DNA of 64,000 nt from Arthrobacter sp. ISL-5 (GCF_018613835.1 NZ_JAGGPM010000002.1:62001-126000), one strand, 5' to 3'. Numbered from the stretch's first letter, positions 9,442 to 18,269 are shown. Notes: generated by a model from the letters alone, not told the origin. Translations and numbers: made by a program.

Positions 9442-11082
9442 TCAGGCGAAGGACGGGCTGAGCTCCACCTCTTTCCTTACAGCGCCACCGGTGTGGCCGG
9501 CGCGGATGAGCTCGGCGCAGCGCTCGCCGATCATCATGACGGTGATGTTGGGGTTGACGGTGACGTGTTCAGGCATCACGGAGGCATCCGCCACGCGCAG
9601 GCCGGTGACGCCCTTGACCCGCAGCTCGGGATCCAGCGGTGACATCCCGTCGTCGGCCGGCCCCATCCGGACCGTGCCCACCGGGTGGTACACGGTGTTG
9701 TGGGTCTTGCGGATGTACTCCCGCAGCTCCTCGTCCGTCTGCGCCTCGACGCCGGGCGAGAGCTCGCGGCCGGCCCATTCGGCCATGGCGGGCTGTGCGG
9801 CGATTTCGCGGGCCTTGCGGATGCCGGCCACCATGACCCGCATGTCGTGGCCTTCGGGATCCGTGAAATAGCGCGGATCCACCATGGGCTTGTCGCGGAA
9901 ATCGCGGCTGCGCAGCCTGACGGTGCCACGGGAGCGGGCGTGCGTGACGTTCGGGGTGAGGCTGAAGCCGTTCTCCGTTGTGGGGTAGCCGTGCCGCAGG
10001 GTGTTCATGTCGAACGGGACGGAACCGTAGTGCATCATCAGGTCCGGACGGTCCAGGCCGTCCTCGGTGGGGGTGAAGATACCGATCTCCCACCACTGGG
10101 TAGAGGTTTGTACCATGGGCTGCTTGGCCTCGAACTGGACCACGCCTTCGGGGTGGTCCTGCAGGTTCTCGCCAACGCCGGGGGAGTCCACCAGGACCTC
10201 GATGCCGTGCGCGGCGAGGTGGGCTGCGGGGCCGATGCCGGAGAGCATGAGCAGCTTGGGGGAGTCGATGGCGCCGGTGGACAGGATGACCTCGCGGTGC
10301 GCGGCGAGCCGGTGGGTCCGGCCGAATGTGGAGTCCACCACGTCCACGCCGGTGCAGCGCTTGTCCGCGTCGAACACAAGCTGGCGGGCGCGAAGGCCTG
10401 TCAGCAGGGTGAAGTTTTCGCGGTCGATGATGGGGTGGATGTAGGAGACCGAGCTGGAGGCCCGGGTGCCGTCCGCGCGGCGGTTGATCTGGAAGAAGTT
10501 GGCGCCGTTGATGACGGTGGTTCCGCTGTTGAACTTTGCGCGGGGGATGCCGGCCTGTTCGCAGGCGTCCAGGAGCGCGACGCCGGCTGGATCCGCCGGG
10601 GGTACGTTCATGAGGTGCACGGGGCCGGAGTCGCCGTGGTGCGGCGCGTCCGGGCCGGCGTCCTCGTTGGTTTCAAGCCGCTGGTAGAGCGGCCAGGCGG
10701 AGTCGGCGTTCCAGCCGGTGGCGCCGTACTTGGACTCCCACTCATCCAGGTCTTCACGGGGAGCCCAGAACGCGATGCAGGAGTTGTGGCTCGAGCAGCC
10801 GCCCATCACCTTGGCACGGGCGTGGCGCATGAAGGAGTTGCCGTTTTCCTGCGGTTCCACCGGGTAGTCCCAGTCGTAGCCGGATTCGAGCAGCTCCATC
10901 CAGCGGTCCAGCTGCAGGATTTCGGGCAGGTTGCGGTCATCCGGGCCGGCCTCCACGAGGGCCACGGTAACGTCCGGATCCTCGCTCAGCCGGGCGGCGA
11001 CGGCGGCACCCGCGGATCCGCCGCCGATGACGACGTAGTCGAACCCGCGCTCGGTGACGTCGTCGATGTTGTCGTAATGCAT
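9442..11082 (-). CDS. betA: Choline dehydrogenase, GMC oxidoreductase
   Basis: FAD-dependent GMC-family enzyme of 546 residues that would oxidise choline to betaine aldehyde. The N-terminal dinucleotide motif VIGGGSAGAAVAARL lies at about residues 18-32. The GMC catalytic region near the C terminus is present as YHPVGTVRMG with His466, followed by VTVNPNITVMMIGERCAEL. The gene follows betB directly: the betB stop is adjacent to the betA ATG, and the AAGGAG ribosome site lies inside the last betB codons, so the two are translationally coupled. Substrate choice rests on that pairing; other GMC alcohol oxidases look similar. Confidence 0.88.
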   Translation of the reverse strand: MHYDNIDDVTERGFDYVVIGGGSAGAAVAARLSEDPDVTVALVEAGPDDRNLPEILQLDRWMELLESGYDWDYPVEPQENGNSFMRHARAKVMGGCSSHNSCIAFWAPREDLDEWESKYGATGWNADSAWPLYQRLETNEDAGPDAPHHGDSGPVHLMNVPPADPAGVALLDACEQAGIPRAKFNSGTTVINGANFFQINRRADGTRASSSVSYIHPIIDRENFTLLTGLRARQLVFDADKRCTGVDVVDSTFGRTHRLAAHREVILSTGAIDSPKLLMLSGIGPAAHLAAHGIEVLVDSPGVGENLQDHPEGVVQFEAKQPMVQTSTQWWEIGIFTPTEDGLDRPDLMMHYGSVPFDMNTLRHGYPTTENGFSLTPNVTHARSRGTVRLRSRDFRDKPMVDPRYFTDPEGHDMRVMVAGIRKAREIAAQPAMAEWAGRELSPGVEAQTDEELREYIRKTHNTVYHPVGTVRMGPADDGMSPLDPELRVKGVTGLRVADASVMPEHVTVNPNITVMMIGERCAELIRAGHTGGAVRKEVELSPSFA

Positions 11083-12621
11083 CTAGTTCTCCTTGCCGTG
11101 GTCAGCAAACCAGCCGGTTACCTGCGGGCTGGTGTTCTGGTAGATGTGCTTGGCTTCCTGGTATTCGGCCAGGCCCGTGGGGCCCAGCTCGCGGCCGACG
11201 CCGGACTGGCCGAAGCCGCCCCACTCGGCCTGGGGGAGGTAGGGGTGGTAGTCGTTGATCCAGACCGTGCCGTGCCGCAGCCGGGATGCCACGCGCTGCG
11301 CCTTGCCGGCATCCTGGGTCCAGACCGCGCCGGCCAGGCCGTAGATCGTGTCGTTGGCGGTCGCTATCGCTTCGTCCTCGGTGCGGAACGTTTCCACCGT
11401 CACCACCGGGCCGAACGCCTCGTCGATGACCACGGACATGCCTCTTTCCACGCGGTCCAGGACTGTCGGCTGGTAGTAGAACCCGCCGTCGTACTTTTCT
11501 CCTTGCGGCGCCGCACCGCCGGTCCGCAGCCGCGCACCCTCCTGGATGCCGCGCTGGACATAGGCGTGGACTTTGTCGCGGTGGGCCGCGGAAATCAGCG
11601 GCCCGGTTTCTGCCGCGTCATCGAATGGCCCGCCGAGCCGGATGTCCCGGGCACGGCGGACCAACTCGTCCACGAAGCGTTCGGCGATCGATTCCTCCAC
11701 CACCAGCCGCGCCCCGGCGGAGCAGACCTGCCCGGAGTGGACGAACGCGCCGTTCAGAGCATTGTCGACGGCGGCGTCGAAGTCCGCGTCCGCGAACACC
11801 ACGTTGGGGTTCTTCCCGCCAAGCTCCAGGGCAACCTTCTTGACGGTGCCGGCGGCGGCCGCCGCGATGCGCTTGCCGGTCTCCAGCCCGCCCGTGAAGG
11901 AGACGAGGTCGACGGCGGGGTGTTCCGAGAGCGGTGCGCCCGCCCCCGCGCCGGGTCCGGTCACGAGGTTGGCGACGCCGTCCGGCAGGCCGAGGTCCTG
12001 CAGCAGCTGCATGGCCAGGATGGCCGTGGACGGGGTCAGCTCGGAGGGCTTGAGGACGAAGGTGCAGCCGGCGGCCAGTGCGGGTGCGATCTTCCACGCC
12101 GCCTGGAGCAGGGGGTAGTTCCACGGCGTGATCAGGCCGCAGACGCCCACGGGTTCGTAGACGACTTTGCTGACGACAGCGGGGTTCCCGGCGTCGACCA
12201 TGCGGCCCGCCTGCTGCCCGGCGAGCCTGCCGAAGTACTCGAAGCAGGCGGCAATGTCGTCCATGTCGATGCGGCTTTCGACCATGCGCTTGCCTGTGTC
12301 CAGCGACTCGGCGCGGGCGAACTTTTCCCGGCGTTCGCGCAGTCCGGCGGCGACCTTGAGCAAAAAGGTGCCGCGCTCGGGTGCCGGGACATTCGACCAG
12401 GTTCCGGAGTCGAAGGCTGCACGGGCTGCGGCGATGGCGCGTTCCGCGTCTTCCCGGCCGGCCTCCGACACCGTGGCCACCAGTTCACCGTCGGCGGGGT
12501 TGCGGATTTCGCGGACAGCGCCGGAGGCGGCTGGCTCCCATGCACCGTTGATGAACAGGGTGGATGCTGTTTCAGTTTTTTTGGTTTGGGCGACGTCCCG
12601 AAGGGGTGTGGCGTAAGTCAT
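11083..12621 (-). CDS. betB: Betaine-aldehyde dehydrogenase
   Basis: NAD(P)-dependent aldehyde dehydrogenase of 512 residues, expected to convert betaine aldehyde to glycine betaine. It shows TPWNYPLLQ, FTGGLETGKRI, the general base in KVALELGGKNPNVVF, the catalytic Cys300 in HSGQVCSAG, and EAFGPVVTVETF. The start at MTYATP is preferred: farther upstream the same frame runs through the operator palindromes. TATTGT ends seven bases before this ATG with no ribosome site, and TTGAAC sits 17 bp farther up, so the transcript is probably leaderless. First structural gene of betB-betA-permease. Confidence 0.9.
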   Translation of the reverse strand: MTYATPLRDVAQTKKTETASTLFINGAWEPAASGAVREIRNPADGELVATVSEAGREDAERAIAAARAAFDSGTWSNVPAPERGTFLLKVAAGLRERREKFARAESLDTGKRMVESRIDMDDIAACFEYFGRLAGQQAGRMVDAGNPAVVSKVVYEPVGVCGLITPWNYPLLQAAWKIAPALAAGCTFVLKPSELTPSTAILAMQLLQDLGLPDGVANLVTGPGAGAGAPLSEHPAVDLVSFTGGLETGKRIAAAAAGTVKKVALELGGKNPNVVFADADFDAAVDNALNGAFVHSGQVCSAGARLVVEESIAERFVDELVRRARDIRLGGPFDDAAETGPLISAAHRDKVHAYVQRGIQEGARLRTGGAAPQGEKYDGGFYYQPTVLDRVERGMSVVIDEAFGPVVTVETFRTEDEAIATANDTIYGLAGAVWTQDAGKAQRVASRLRHGTVWINDYHPYLPQAEWGGFGQSGVGRELGPTGLAEYQEAKHIYQNTSPQVTGWFADHGKEN

Positions 12622-12640
12622 ACGAAGGACAATAGCGGAG

Positions 12641-12681
12641 ATTGAACGAGTGTTCAATCCCTTTTTTGAACATTTGTTCAA
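12641..12681 (-). promoter_or_regulatory. betB promoter with two TetR-type operators
   Basis: Two near-identical inverted repeats lie 24 bp apart: ATTGAACGAGTGTTCAAT at 12641-12658 and TTTGAACATTTGTTCAAT at 12665-12682. Their common form is TTGAAC-N4-GTTCAA. On the minus strand the inner half-site TTGAAC (12652-12657) is also the likely -35, with 17 bp to a TATTGT -10 at 12629-12634. A repressor bound here would block the polymerase. The gene next to it encodes a TetR-family protein, the obvious binder. Confidence 0.85.
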
Positions 12682-12719
12682 TGCTACTTGTGGAGCTCAC
12701 TCTGCCCGTTGCCGGTGGT

Positions 12720-13346
12720 TCAGGACTCGTGCAGCCCGTGGTCCTTGATGGTGTGGTCCTGAAGCGGCGCGAAGGCGATTTGCTCCGTGCGGGCGATGCT
12801 TCGCTGGATAGAGGCCTCATCAACGCCGAGAAGCGTTGTCAGCCACATGCCGTTTTGGATGACGACAATGTCAGCCGCCCGCTCCCTGCATGCCTCCCAT
12901 GAAAGATCGGGTTGGGCGTTGGAAACCAGTGCAGCGAGGCCGTCGAGATAGCGGTCGAAGGCCTCGGCGTTGATCTGTGCATAGCCCTCGTCCGCTTGGG
13001 CGAGGGCCCAAAGGTGCAGGCGCAGGGACAGATAGCGGGTGGTCAGCAGATCAGCGGCTGCCACTCGCCGCAGGGCCTGGCGCAGCTGTTCCTCCGGGTC
13101 TGACGATGGGTCGGGCGCCACCAGCAGAAGGTCGTGCTCGTCTACCCGACGCAGGGCTGCCCGTATCAGGCTCGTCTTGTCGTCGTAGTAGTAGTTCACC
13201 AGGCCGAGCGCGACGCCGGCTTCGCGGGCCACGGCCCGCATGCTCACACCCGAAATCCCATGGCGGGACAGCAGATCCAGCGCCGCCTCGAGAATGCGCG
13301 ATTGCCTGTCCATCTGTTCGCCGGAATTCACGGCATTGATCCCCAT
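12720..13346 (-). CDS. betI: TetR-family repressor of the choline operon (BetI-like)
   Basis: A 208-residue TetR/AcrR regulator. The N-terminal helix-turn-helix is clear: ILEAALDLLSRHGISGVSMRAVAREAGVALGLVNYYYDDKTSL, with the YYY at the end of the recognition helix. The remainder is an all-helical ligand domain. The start may be at the first Met or at MDRQSRI ten residues in. It stands just upstream of betB on the same strand with the paired operators between them. By analogy with BetI it would repress betB-betA-permease and respond to choline; the inducer is inferred. Confidence 0.8.
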   Translation of the reverse strand: MGINAVNSGEQMDRQSRILEAALDLLSRHGISGVSMRAVAREAGVALGLVNYYYDDKTSLIRAALRRVDEHDLLLVAPDPSSDPEEQLRQALRRVAAADLLTTRYLSLRLHLWALAQADEGYAQINAEAFDRYLDGLAALVSNAQPDLSWEACRERAADIVVIQNGMWLTTLLGVDEASIQRSIARTEQIAFAPLQDHTIKDHGLHES

Positions 13347-13471
13347 CTGGCCAGACTATTGCCTAACCCGTAACGAGTGCACTTTCCGGGGCCGCATGAC
13401 CTTGCTGCGTCGTCGCACGCACCCGCCAAAAGGCAGGACCAGTTCATGGGCTCAGCGAGCGATGCCAAGTG

Positions 13472-13490
13472 CAAGCGGACGACGGCGGGA
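13472..13490. repeat. Half copy of the palindromic element, copy 3
   Basis: CAAGCGGACGACGGCGGGA matches the left arm of the full elements exactly, but the right arm is missing and GGACGACGCAGC follows. A solo arm shows the element can be truncated, or may begin as a single arm. Confidence 0.7.
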
Positions 13491-13588
13491 GGACGACGCA
13501 GCACCTGTTCAAGGCCGCCCTTCGGCCCTACCGGGATGACGCTGGAAGGCCTATCTTTGACCTGACAGCCCGAGGGAAAGGAACGACG

Positions 13589-13894
13589 ATGTTCACATTG
13601 CAGATCAGCTATCCGGTCCGGGACTATGAGGCTTTCAAGAAAGTATTCGACAGCGATCCTGCAGGCCGCGCCGCCTCGGGCGCCAGGTCTGTCCGCCTGT
13701 TCCGGGATACAGACGACCAGAACAGCGTGGCTGTGCTCCTCGACTTCGACACCAAGGATGCTGCGACCCTCTTTCTGGAACGGCTCCGCAGCGACGTGTG
13801 GGACAAACCGGAGGTGATAGGGCAGCTGATGACGGCGTCGCCGACAGCCAGGATTCTGGAGGAGGTGGCCCGCGAGGGCCAGGGCGCGGGCTGA
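13589..13894 (+). CDS. Small dimeric alpha/beta-barrel (ABM-like) protein
   Basis: A 101-residue protein beginning MFTLQISYPVRDYEAFKKVFDSDP, with AVLLDFDTKDAATLFLERLRSDVW in the middle and a short helical C terminus. The beta-alpha-beta pattern resembles the antibiotic-biosynthesis-monooxygenase/EthD ferredoxin-like fold, but no catalytic residue can be assigned. An AGGGAAAGGA ribosome site lies about seven bases before the ATG. It is convergent with the LysR gene, and the two are separated by a palindromic element. Function unknown. Confidence 0.7.
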   Translation: MFTLQISYPVRDYEAFKKVFDSDPAGRAASGARSVRLFRDTDDQNSVAVLLDFDTKDAATLFLERLRSDVWDKPEVIGQLMTASPTARILEEVAREGQGAG

Positions 13895-13943
13895 CCGCTG
13901 AGAATCCGGTGGTCGGCGCTGTAGGGGAGCGGCACCAAAAGTA

Positions 13944-13979
13944 AGCGCACGACGGCGGGACATTCCGCCGTCGTCCGCT
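13944..13979. repeat. Palindromic GACGGCGGG element, copy 4
   Basis: Arms AGCGCACGACGGCGGGA and TCCGCCGTCGTCCGCT are separated by three bases. The conserved left tag TGTAGGGGAGCGGCACCAAA is present at 13919-13938. The element lies between two convergent genes. Confidence 0.8.
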
Positions 13980-14025
13980 CACTCCCGAACGCGCCTGTTC
14001 GGCCGGACTGCCCCGAACAGGCCGG

Positions 14026-14949
14026 TCAGGATGTCGACCGCGTGTCGAACGCCGCCGCCGATTCCCGTAGCAGGCGCGCGACTGTGTCCACGGGCATGCT
14101 GGCTGACCGCCGCCGGTCGAACCGTCGCAGGACGATGCGTCGCGTGCCCAGTCCAGGGACGTCCAAGACGTCCACCCCGTCATGGCTGACGCCGCTCAAC
14201 GCCAAGGTGGGTACGATGGCGACACCCTCGCCCGCCGCGACGAGTGCCAGTGCGGTCAGCGTTTCCTGGTACTGATGCACCGTCTCCTTCTGGGCGCCCG
14301 TGGACTGACGGATCCGACCGAGCACCGAAGCGTTGGCGGCTGAGGAGTCGACGCCGAGCCACGGAAGCGGCAGATGGCCAAGGTCGATGTTCTCGGTGGT
14401 GAGCAGTGCACCCGCGGGAACCACCAGTTTCCAGGGCTCGTCCAGTAGGGGCTCCTCGATCATTCCGGCGGAAAGTGAACGTTGGCCGGCCGTCATCGAA
14501 TCGAGCTCGACCACAACGGCGTCGAGCGCGCGCTGCCGGAGCATGCGTAACAAGGCAGGGAAGTCGTCTTCAACCATCCGGATCTGCAATTGCGCGTACC
14601 GGATGCGCCACTCGGGCAGGCGCGGGATCACCACCGTGCGGACAAAGCTGGTGAATCCGCCTACCCGCACCACCCCTGCGACCTTGGCCCCGCCCTCTAT
14701 CCGGGCGCGGGCGACGCTGAGTGCGCGTTCGATCTCTTCGCCGGCTTCTGCAACGGCCAGGCCGGCGGGTGTCAAAACCGAGCCTTTGGGTGTGCGCACC
14801 ACCAGCGCATGCCCCGTCTCGTCCTCTAGCTTGTTGAGCTGCTGGGACACGGCGGAGGGCGTAATCCCCAGTTCGTCAGCCGCGGCGAGCACTCCGCCTG
14901 TGCGGGCAACCGCAAGGAGAACTCGCAGTCGGCACGGATCAATACCCAT
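14026..14949 (-). CDS. LysR-family transcriptional regulator
   Basis: A 307-residue LysR protein of ordinary length. The N-terminal winged helix is LRVLLAVARTGGVLAAADELGITPSAVSQQLNKLEDETGHALV, followed by a linker helix and a two-lobed effector domain (VRVGGFTSFVRTVVIPRL onward). It is transcribed away from the small membrane-protein gene starting at 15215, and 265 bp separate the two starts. That neighbour is a possible target, though no T-N11-A box is convincing by eye. The effector is unknown. Confidence 0.88.
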   Translation of the reverse strand: MGIDPCRLRVLLAVARTGGVLAAADELGITPSAVSQQLNKLEDETGHALVVRTPKGSVLTPAGLAVAEAGEEIERALSVARARIEGGAKVAGVVRVGGFTSFVRTVVIPRLPEWRIRYAQLQIRMVEDDFPALLRMLRQRALDAVVVELDSMTAGQRSLSAGMIEEPLLDEPWKLVVPAGALLTTENIDLGHLPLPWLGVDSSAANASVLGRIRQSTGAQKETVHQYQETLTALALVAAGEGVAIVPTLALSGVSHDGVDVLDVPGLGTRRIVLRRFDRRRSASMPVDTVARLLRESAAAFDTRSTS

Positions 14950-15214
14950 GTTAAGTAGTTCTAAACCACATCTTCAGAGGAATGCAATTGATCTACAGTC
15001 ATGTCGTCCTCATAATTGCTCTTGAAAGTCCAGGCAAGGGATACAGGCTGGACCGTCCAGCGAATGGGGGCCCGCCCGGACGGCTGAGAAAACGCTGTTC
15101 CAGCGATGCCTGATCCCTACGGCAACGGCGCCTCTTCCGAAACAAAAACATATTGCCCGTCATCTCCACTCCGCCCAGCGGATGGCACCCGGACATCACC
15201 CCTGAAAGGACATC

Positions 15215-15562
15215 ATGGAACTGCTGTTTGAAATTTCCGGCTGGGCAGGCGCGGTTGCGATACTCAGTGCGTACCTGGCTGTGTCCATGGGGTGGCTGAA
15301 GGCTGGCAAGGGCTTCCAGACCTCGAATCTCCTGGGTGCTTGTGCCTTCATTATCAATGGTGCCTTCCACGAAGCATGGCCGTCCGTGGTCACCAATATC
15401 GCCTGGTTCCTCATTTCCGCGGTCGCACTTCTTCGCATGCGCTCTGGGCAGGAGTCGCCGGCGGCCGCTGCTGAGGCCCCGCAGGTGCAGTTTCCTGGCG
15501 TCCCTGACACCACCGGCCAACTGGCCATCGTTGAAGGGCCTCGAGCAGCCAGCTTTACTTAA
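15215..15562 (+). CDS. Small membrane protein, CBU_0592-like
   Basis: A 115-residue protein with about three membrane segments: WAGAVAILSAYLAVSMGWL, LLGACAFIINGAFHEAWPSVV and IAWFLISAVALLRM, followed by a soluble Ala/Pro-rich tail of about 40 residues. The arrangement matches the CBU_0592 family of small bacterial membrane proteins of unknown function; the family name is given from memory. An AAAGGA ribosome site lies six bases before the ATG. It is divergent from the LysR gene. Confidence 0.7.
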   Translation: MELLFEISGWAGAVAILSAYLAVSMGWLKAGKGFQTSNLLGACAFIINGAFHEAWPSVVTNIAWFLISAVALLRMRSGQESPAAAAEAPQVQFPGVPDTTGQLAIVEGPRAASFT

Positions 15563-15563
15563 G

Positions 15564-15596
15564 CAGACGACGGCGGGCGGTCCCCGCCGTCGTCTG
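15564..15596. repeat. Palindromic GACGGCGGG element, copy 5
   Basis: Arms CAGACGACGGCGGG and CCCGCCGTCGTCTG are perfect over 14 bp. The outer base pair is compensated (CAG with CTG instead of GCGG with CCGC), so selection or mutation acted on both arms. It begins two bases after the upstream stop codon. Confidence 0.8.
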
Positions 15597-15717
15597 GTTC
15601 TAATTCCTCCACGCTGACCACGTTCCGCGCCCCCATCTGCTCTCGGGATCTTGAACTATATTCGGACAAGGGAAAGGGCCGGATTACATCGCAGGGACCA
15701 GGAAGGCGGACCTCTGA

Positions 15718-16602
15718 ATGGCGGGAATGCCACCGGCAACGGTGGAAGTGAGTGACACCGTCGTCCAGTGCCTCGTCCGGGACCAGCGGCCCGACCTCGG
15801 CGATCGTCCTTTAGCGCGGGTGGCGAATGGCTGGGACAACGCGACCTTCCGGATCGGCGACGACCTGGCCATCAGGCTGCCGCGCAGGGCGGAGGCCGTT
15901 TCGCTGATACTGCATGAGCGGCGCTACCTTCCCGACATAGCCCGCCGCTCCCCGGTTCCGGTTCCTGTCCCCGTCCATGCCGGCCGGCCGACGTCGGACT
16001 TTCCTTGGCCGTGGAGCATAGTGCGGTGGGTCCCCGGAACCGCCGCGGCCGACGTCGGCCCAGCAGACCGCGGGCCGGCCGCTGAAGGCCTGGCCGATTT
16101 CCTCCTGTCCCTCCACGTGCCCGCCGAAACCGGCGTCCCGGTGAATCCTTTCCGCGGCGTGCCCCTGACGGACCGTGACTCTGGGGTGGTGGAACGGCTC
16201 GGGGACCGCGAACGCTACCCGCAGGCAGCAGCGCTGAAAGCGGCGTGGGCGCAGGCCTGTGCCGCTAAAGCCTGGGATGGCCCGGCGACGATGCTCCACG
16301 GGGATCTTCACCCGGGCAATATCCTGCTGGCGGACGACGGCTCGCTGGCGGGCGTCATCGATTTCGGCGACGTCGGGGCGGGGGACCCGGCTGTTGATCT
16401 TGCGGTGGGGTGGCTGATGTTCGACGCCGGCGCCCGCCACCGCTTCATGGGCGCCTTTGGCTCCGCAGTGGAAAGGGACACCTGGATGAGGGCCCGGGGC
16501 TGGGCTCTCATCCTGTCCACTGCCATGCTGAGCAACTCCGACGATAATCCGCGGATGTTCGCTGTGGGAGAGTTCGGGATCAGGCAGATCCTGGAAGGCT
16601 GA
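15718..16602 (+). CDS. Aminoglycoside phosphotransferase-family kinase
   Basis: A 294-residue protein of the APH/choline-kinase fold. It has RVANGWDNATFRIGDDLAIRLPRR as the nucleotide loop and lysine-equivalent strand, the catalytic loop MLHGDLHPGNILLADDG with the Asp and Asn of the Brenner motif, and VIDFGDVGAGDPAVDLA as the metal-binding segment. Such genes are common in actinobacteria and most have no known substrate. Resistance to an aminoglycoside cannot be claimed from sequence alone, and the region holds no other resistance genes. Confidence 0.85.
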   Translation: MAGMPPATVEVSDTVVQCLVRDQRPDLGDRPLARVANGWDNATFRIGDDLAIRLPRRAEAVSLILHERRYLPDIARRSPVPVPVPVHAGRPTSDFPWPWSIVRWVPGTAAADVGPADRGPAAEGLADFLLSLHVPAETGVPVNPFRGVPLTDRDSGVVERLGDRERYPQAAALKAAWAQACAAKAWDGPATMLHGDLHPGNILLADDGSLAGVIDFGDVGAGDPAVDLAVGWLMFDAGARHRFMGAFGSAVERDTWMRARGWALILSTAMLSNSDDNPRMFAVGEFGIRQILEG

Positions 16603-16654
16603 CTTTGCCTGCAACTCTGACGCCGGCGTTAATGTCAGTGGCTGCAGTCATGCT

Positions 16655-18085
16655 GTGGGTATGGAATGCAAAGCCGTTGCGGAGACGTTGGAGGCCATGG
16701 AGGTTTCCCTTGCTGCGTTGGCTGAATGTGCCGGTCGCGCGGACGGGACCCTGGCCCCGGTTGGTGCTGACCCGCTTCAGGACGAAGCGGACGCGTGCCT
16801 GGACGGTATGGCTGCGGTGGCCCGGGTGGAAGCCGGAATGGCCGCGCTGAAAGTGCACTTCGCCGACGGATACGCCAACGCCGCCGCAGCCATGGCGGCC
16901 CCGGCCGTTTCCCCGCAGGAGCGCACCGCCCAAGTGATGGCGGTGACAGCAGAGGTGGCCTGTGTCCTGACTGTGAGTGAAAGATCGGCGGCGGCGCTCC
17001 TGGCGGAGTCAGCCACCCTGACCACCGGGTTGCCACTGACTCTCGCTGCGCTGCGTGCAGGGAGCATTTCATGGCAGCACGCGCGCGTGATGTGTGATGA
17101 AACATCCGGCCTGGACCCCTCCGCGGCTGCTGCCTTGGAGGCTCATTTCCTGGACCCCGAAGCCCCCTTTGCTGCGCGTGGCTGCCCGGCGGGACAGCTG
17201 GTGCCGGGCAGGTTCCGTGCCAAAGCGCGCAGCTGGCGTGAGCGGCACCATCCTGTAAGCATCGAAGCGCGCCACCGCAAGGGTGTGGAGGACCGCCGGC
17301 TGGAATTTGTCCCGGACCGGGACGGCATGGCCTGGCTCTCGGCCTACGTGACTGCGGATGTGGCGTCGGCTGTGTGGTCCCGTGCCACGGAAGCGGCGCG
17401 TGCCCTGCAGGGGCCGGCCGAATCCCGGACCCTGCCCCAGCTCCGTGCAGACGTCGCCGCTGACTGGCTGCTAGTGGGGGTGGCCGAAGGAACTCCGTCA
17501 CCCAAGGCGCAGGTTTTGGTGACCGTTCCCGTGTTATCGCTTCTGGGCGCCGTGACGGAACCGGCCACGCTGGACGGGTATGGTCCCGTTCCGCCGAGCA
17601 TGGCCCGCCGGCTTGTCGCGGATGGTGCCGGATCGTTCCTGCGGGTGCTGACAGATCCCCGCAGCGGAGCGCCGCTGGAGATCGGACGCACCAGCTACCG
17701 GGTTCCGAAGACGATGCGCCAATGGTTGCGGCTTCGGGATGGCCGGTGCCCTTTTCCCGGCTGCAGCAACCATTCTTTGGACAACGAAGCGGACCATCTG
17801 CTGGCTTGGTCCGAGGGAGGCGGCACCGGCATCACCAATCTGGGTCAGCCATGCCCGAGGCACCACCGGCTCAGACACGCGACAGCGTGGAGGCCGGTCG
17901 ACGCCACCCGGGACCAGCCACCCGGCTGGATCTCACCCGCCGGGCGCTCCTATCCCAGCGAACAGCAGGACTGGGAACCACCATACTGGCCGGACGTACT
18001 TGCACGTGGCGCCGGACCCGGAGAGACCGGGCCACCATTACCGGTGGATCCCTTGCATGACTGGGCACTGTTCACCGCGGCGTAG
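16655..18085 (+). CDS. DUF222 protein with C-terminal HNH nuclease domain
   Basis: A 476-residue protein (474 if the ATG at 16661 is the start). It has the long helical DUF222 region (about 30-350) and a C-terminal HNH motif: LRDGRCPFPGCSNHSLDNEADHLLAW, then GITNLGQPCPRHHRLRH, supplying the cysteines and histidines of a zinc-stabilised HNH fold. Such proteins occur in many copies in actinobacterial genomes and are often treated as selfish or mobile-intron-like. No intron or target site is visible here. The tail after the HNH is rich in Pro and Trp. Confidence 0.87.
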   Translation: MGMECKAVAETLEAMEVSLAALAECAGRADGTLAPVGADPLQDEADACLDGMAAVARVEAGMAALKVHFADGYANAAAAMAAPAVSPQERTAQVMAVTAEVACVLTVSERSAAALLAESATLTTGLPLTLAALRAGSISWQHARVMCDETSGLDPSAAAALEAHFLDPEAPFAARGCPAGQLVPGRFRAKARSWRERHHPVSIEARHRKGVEDRRLEFVPDRDGMAWLSAYVTADVASAVWSRATEAARALQGPAESRTLPQLRADVAADWLLVGVAEGTPSPKAQVLVTVPVLSLLGAVTEPATLDGYGPVPPSMARRLVADGAGSFLRVLTDPRSGAPLEIGRTSYRVPKTMRQWLRLRDGRCPFPGCSNHSLDNEADHLLAWSEGGGTGITNLGQPCPRHHRLRHATAWRPVDATRDQPPGWISPAGRSYPSEQQDWEPPYWPDVLARGAGPGETGPPLPVDPLHDWALFTAA

Positions 18086-18097
18086 GGTCGACTCTCC

Positions 18098-18265
18098 ATG
18101 GTCCTGCCCGGCTTCACCACGCCGGAAGAGTTCGGCGTCTCGGCACTGGTGCGCGATTACAACGGTGCCGTGGTGGGCTGCATTACGACGTCCGCGGCCC
18201 AAGACCCGTGTTCCCGAATCCATGATCGATGAGTTGGCGGCCGGCGGCGTGGACGCTTGTAGTTC
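18098..18265 (+). pseudogene. Possible IclR-family regulator remnant
   Basis: From the ATG at 18098 a 44-residue frame reads EEFGVSALVRDYNGAVVGCITTSA, which resembles the last strand and helix of an IclR effector domain. It then runs out of register. A neighbouring frame continues with TRVPESMIDELAAGGVDACSS, which fits the usual IclR C-terminal helix. The switch falls near 18195-18200. The DNA-binding part is absent; the HNH gene lies directly upstream. This is inferred from pattern only; a shadow frame is the alternative. Confidence 0.4.
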
Positions 18266-18269
18266 CTCA

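Noticed and set aside
9685..12645. Very long open frame (986 codons) opposite betA and betB
   Set aside because: It mirrors two well-recognised genes with GMC and aldehyde dehydrogenase motifs; high GC keeps the opposite frame open. Its translation has no domain pattern.
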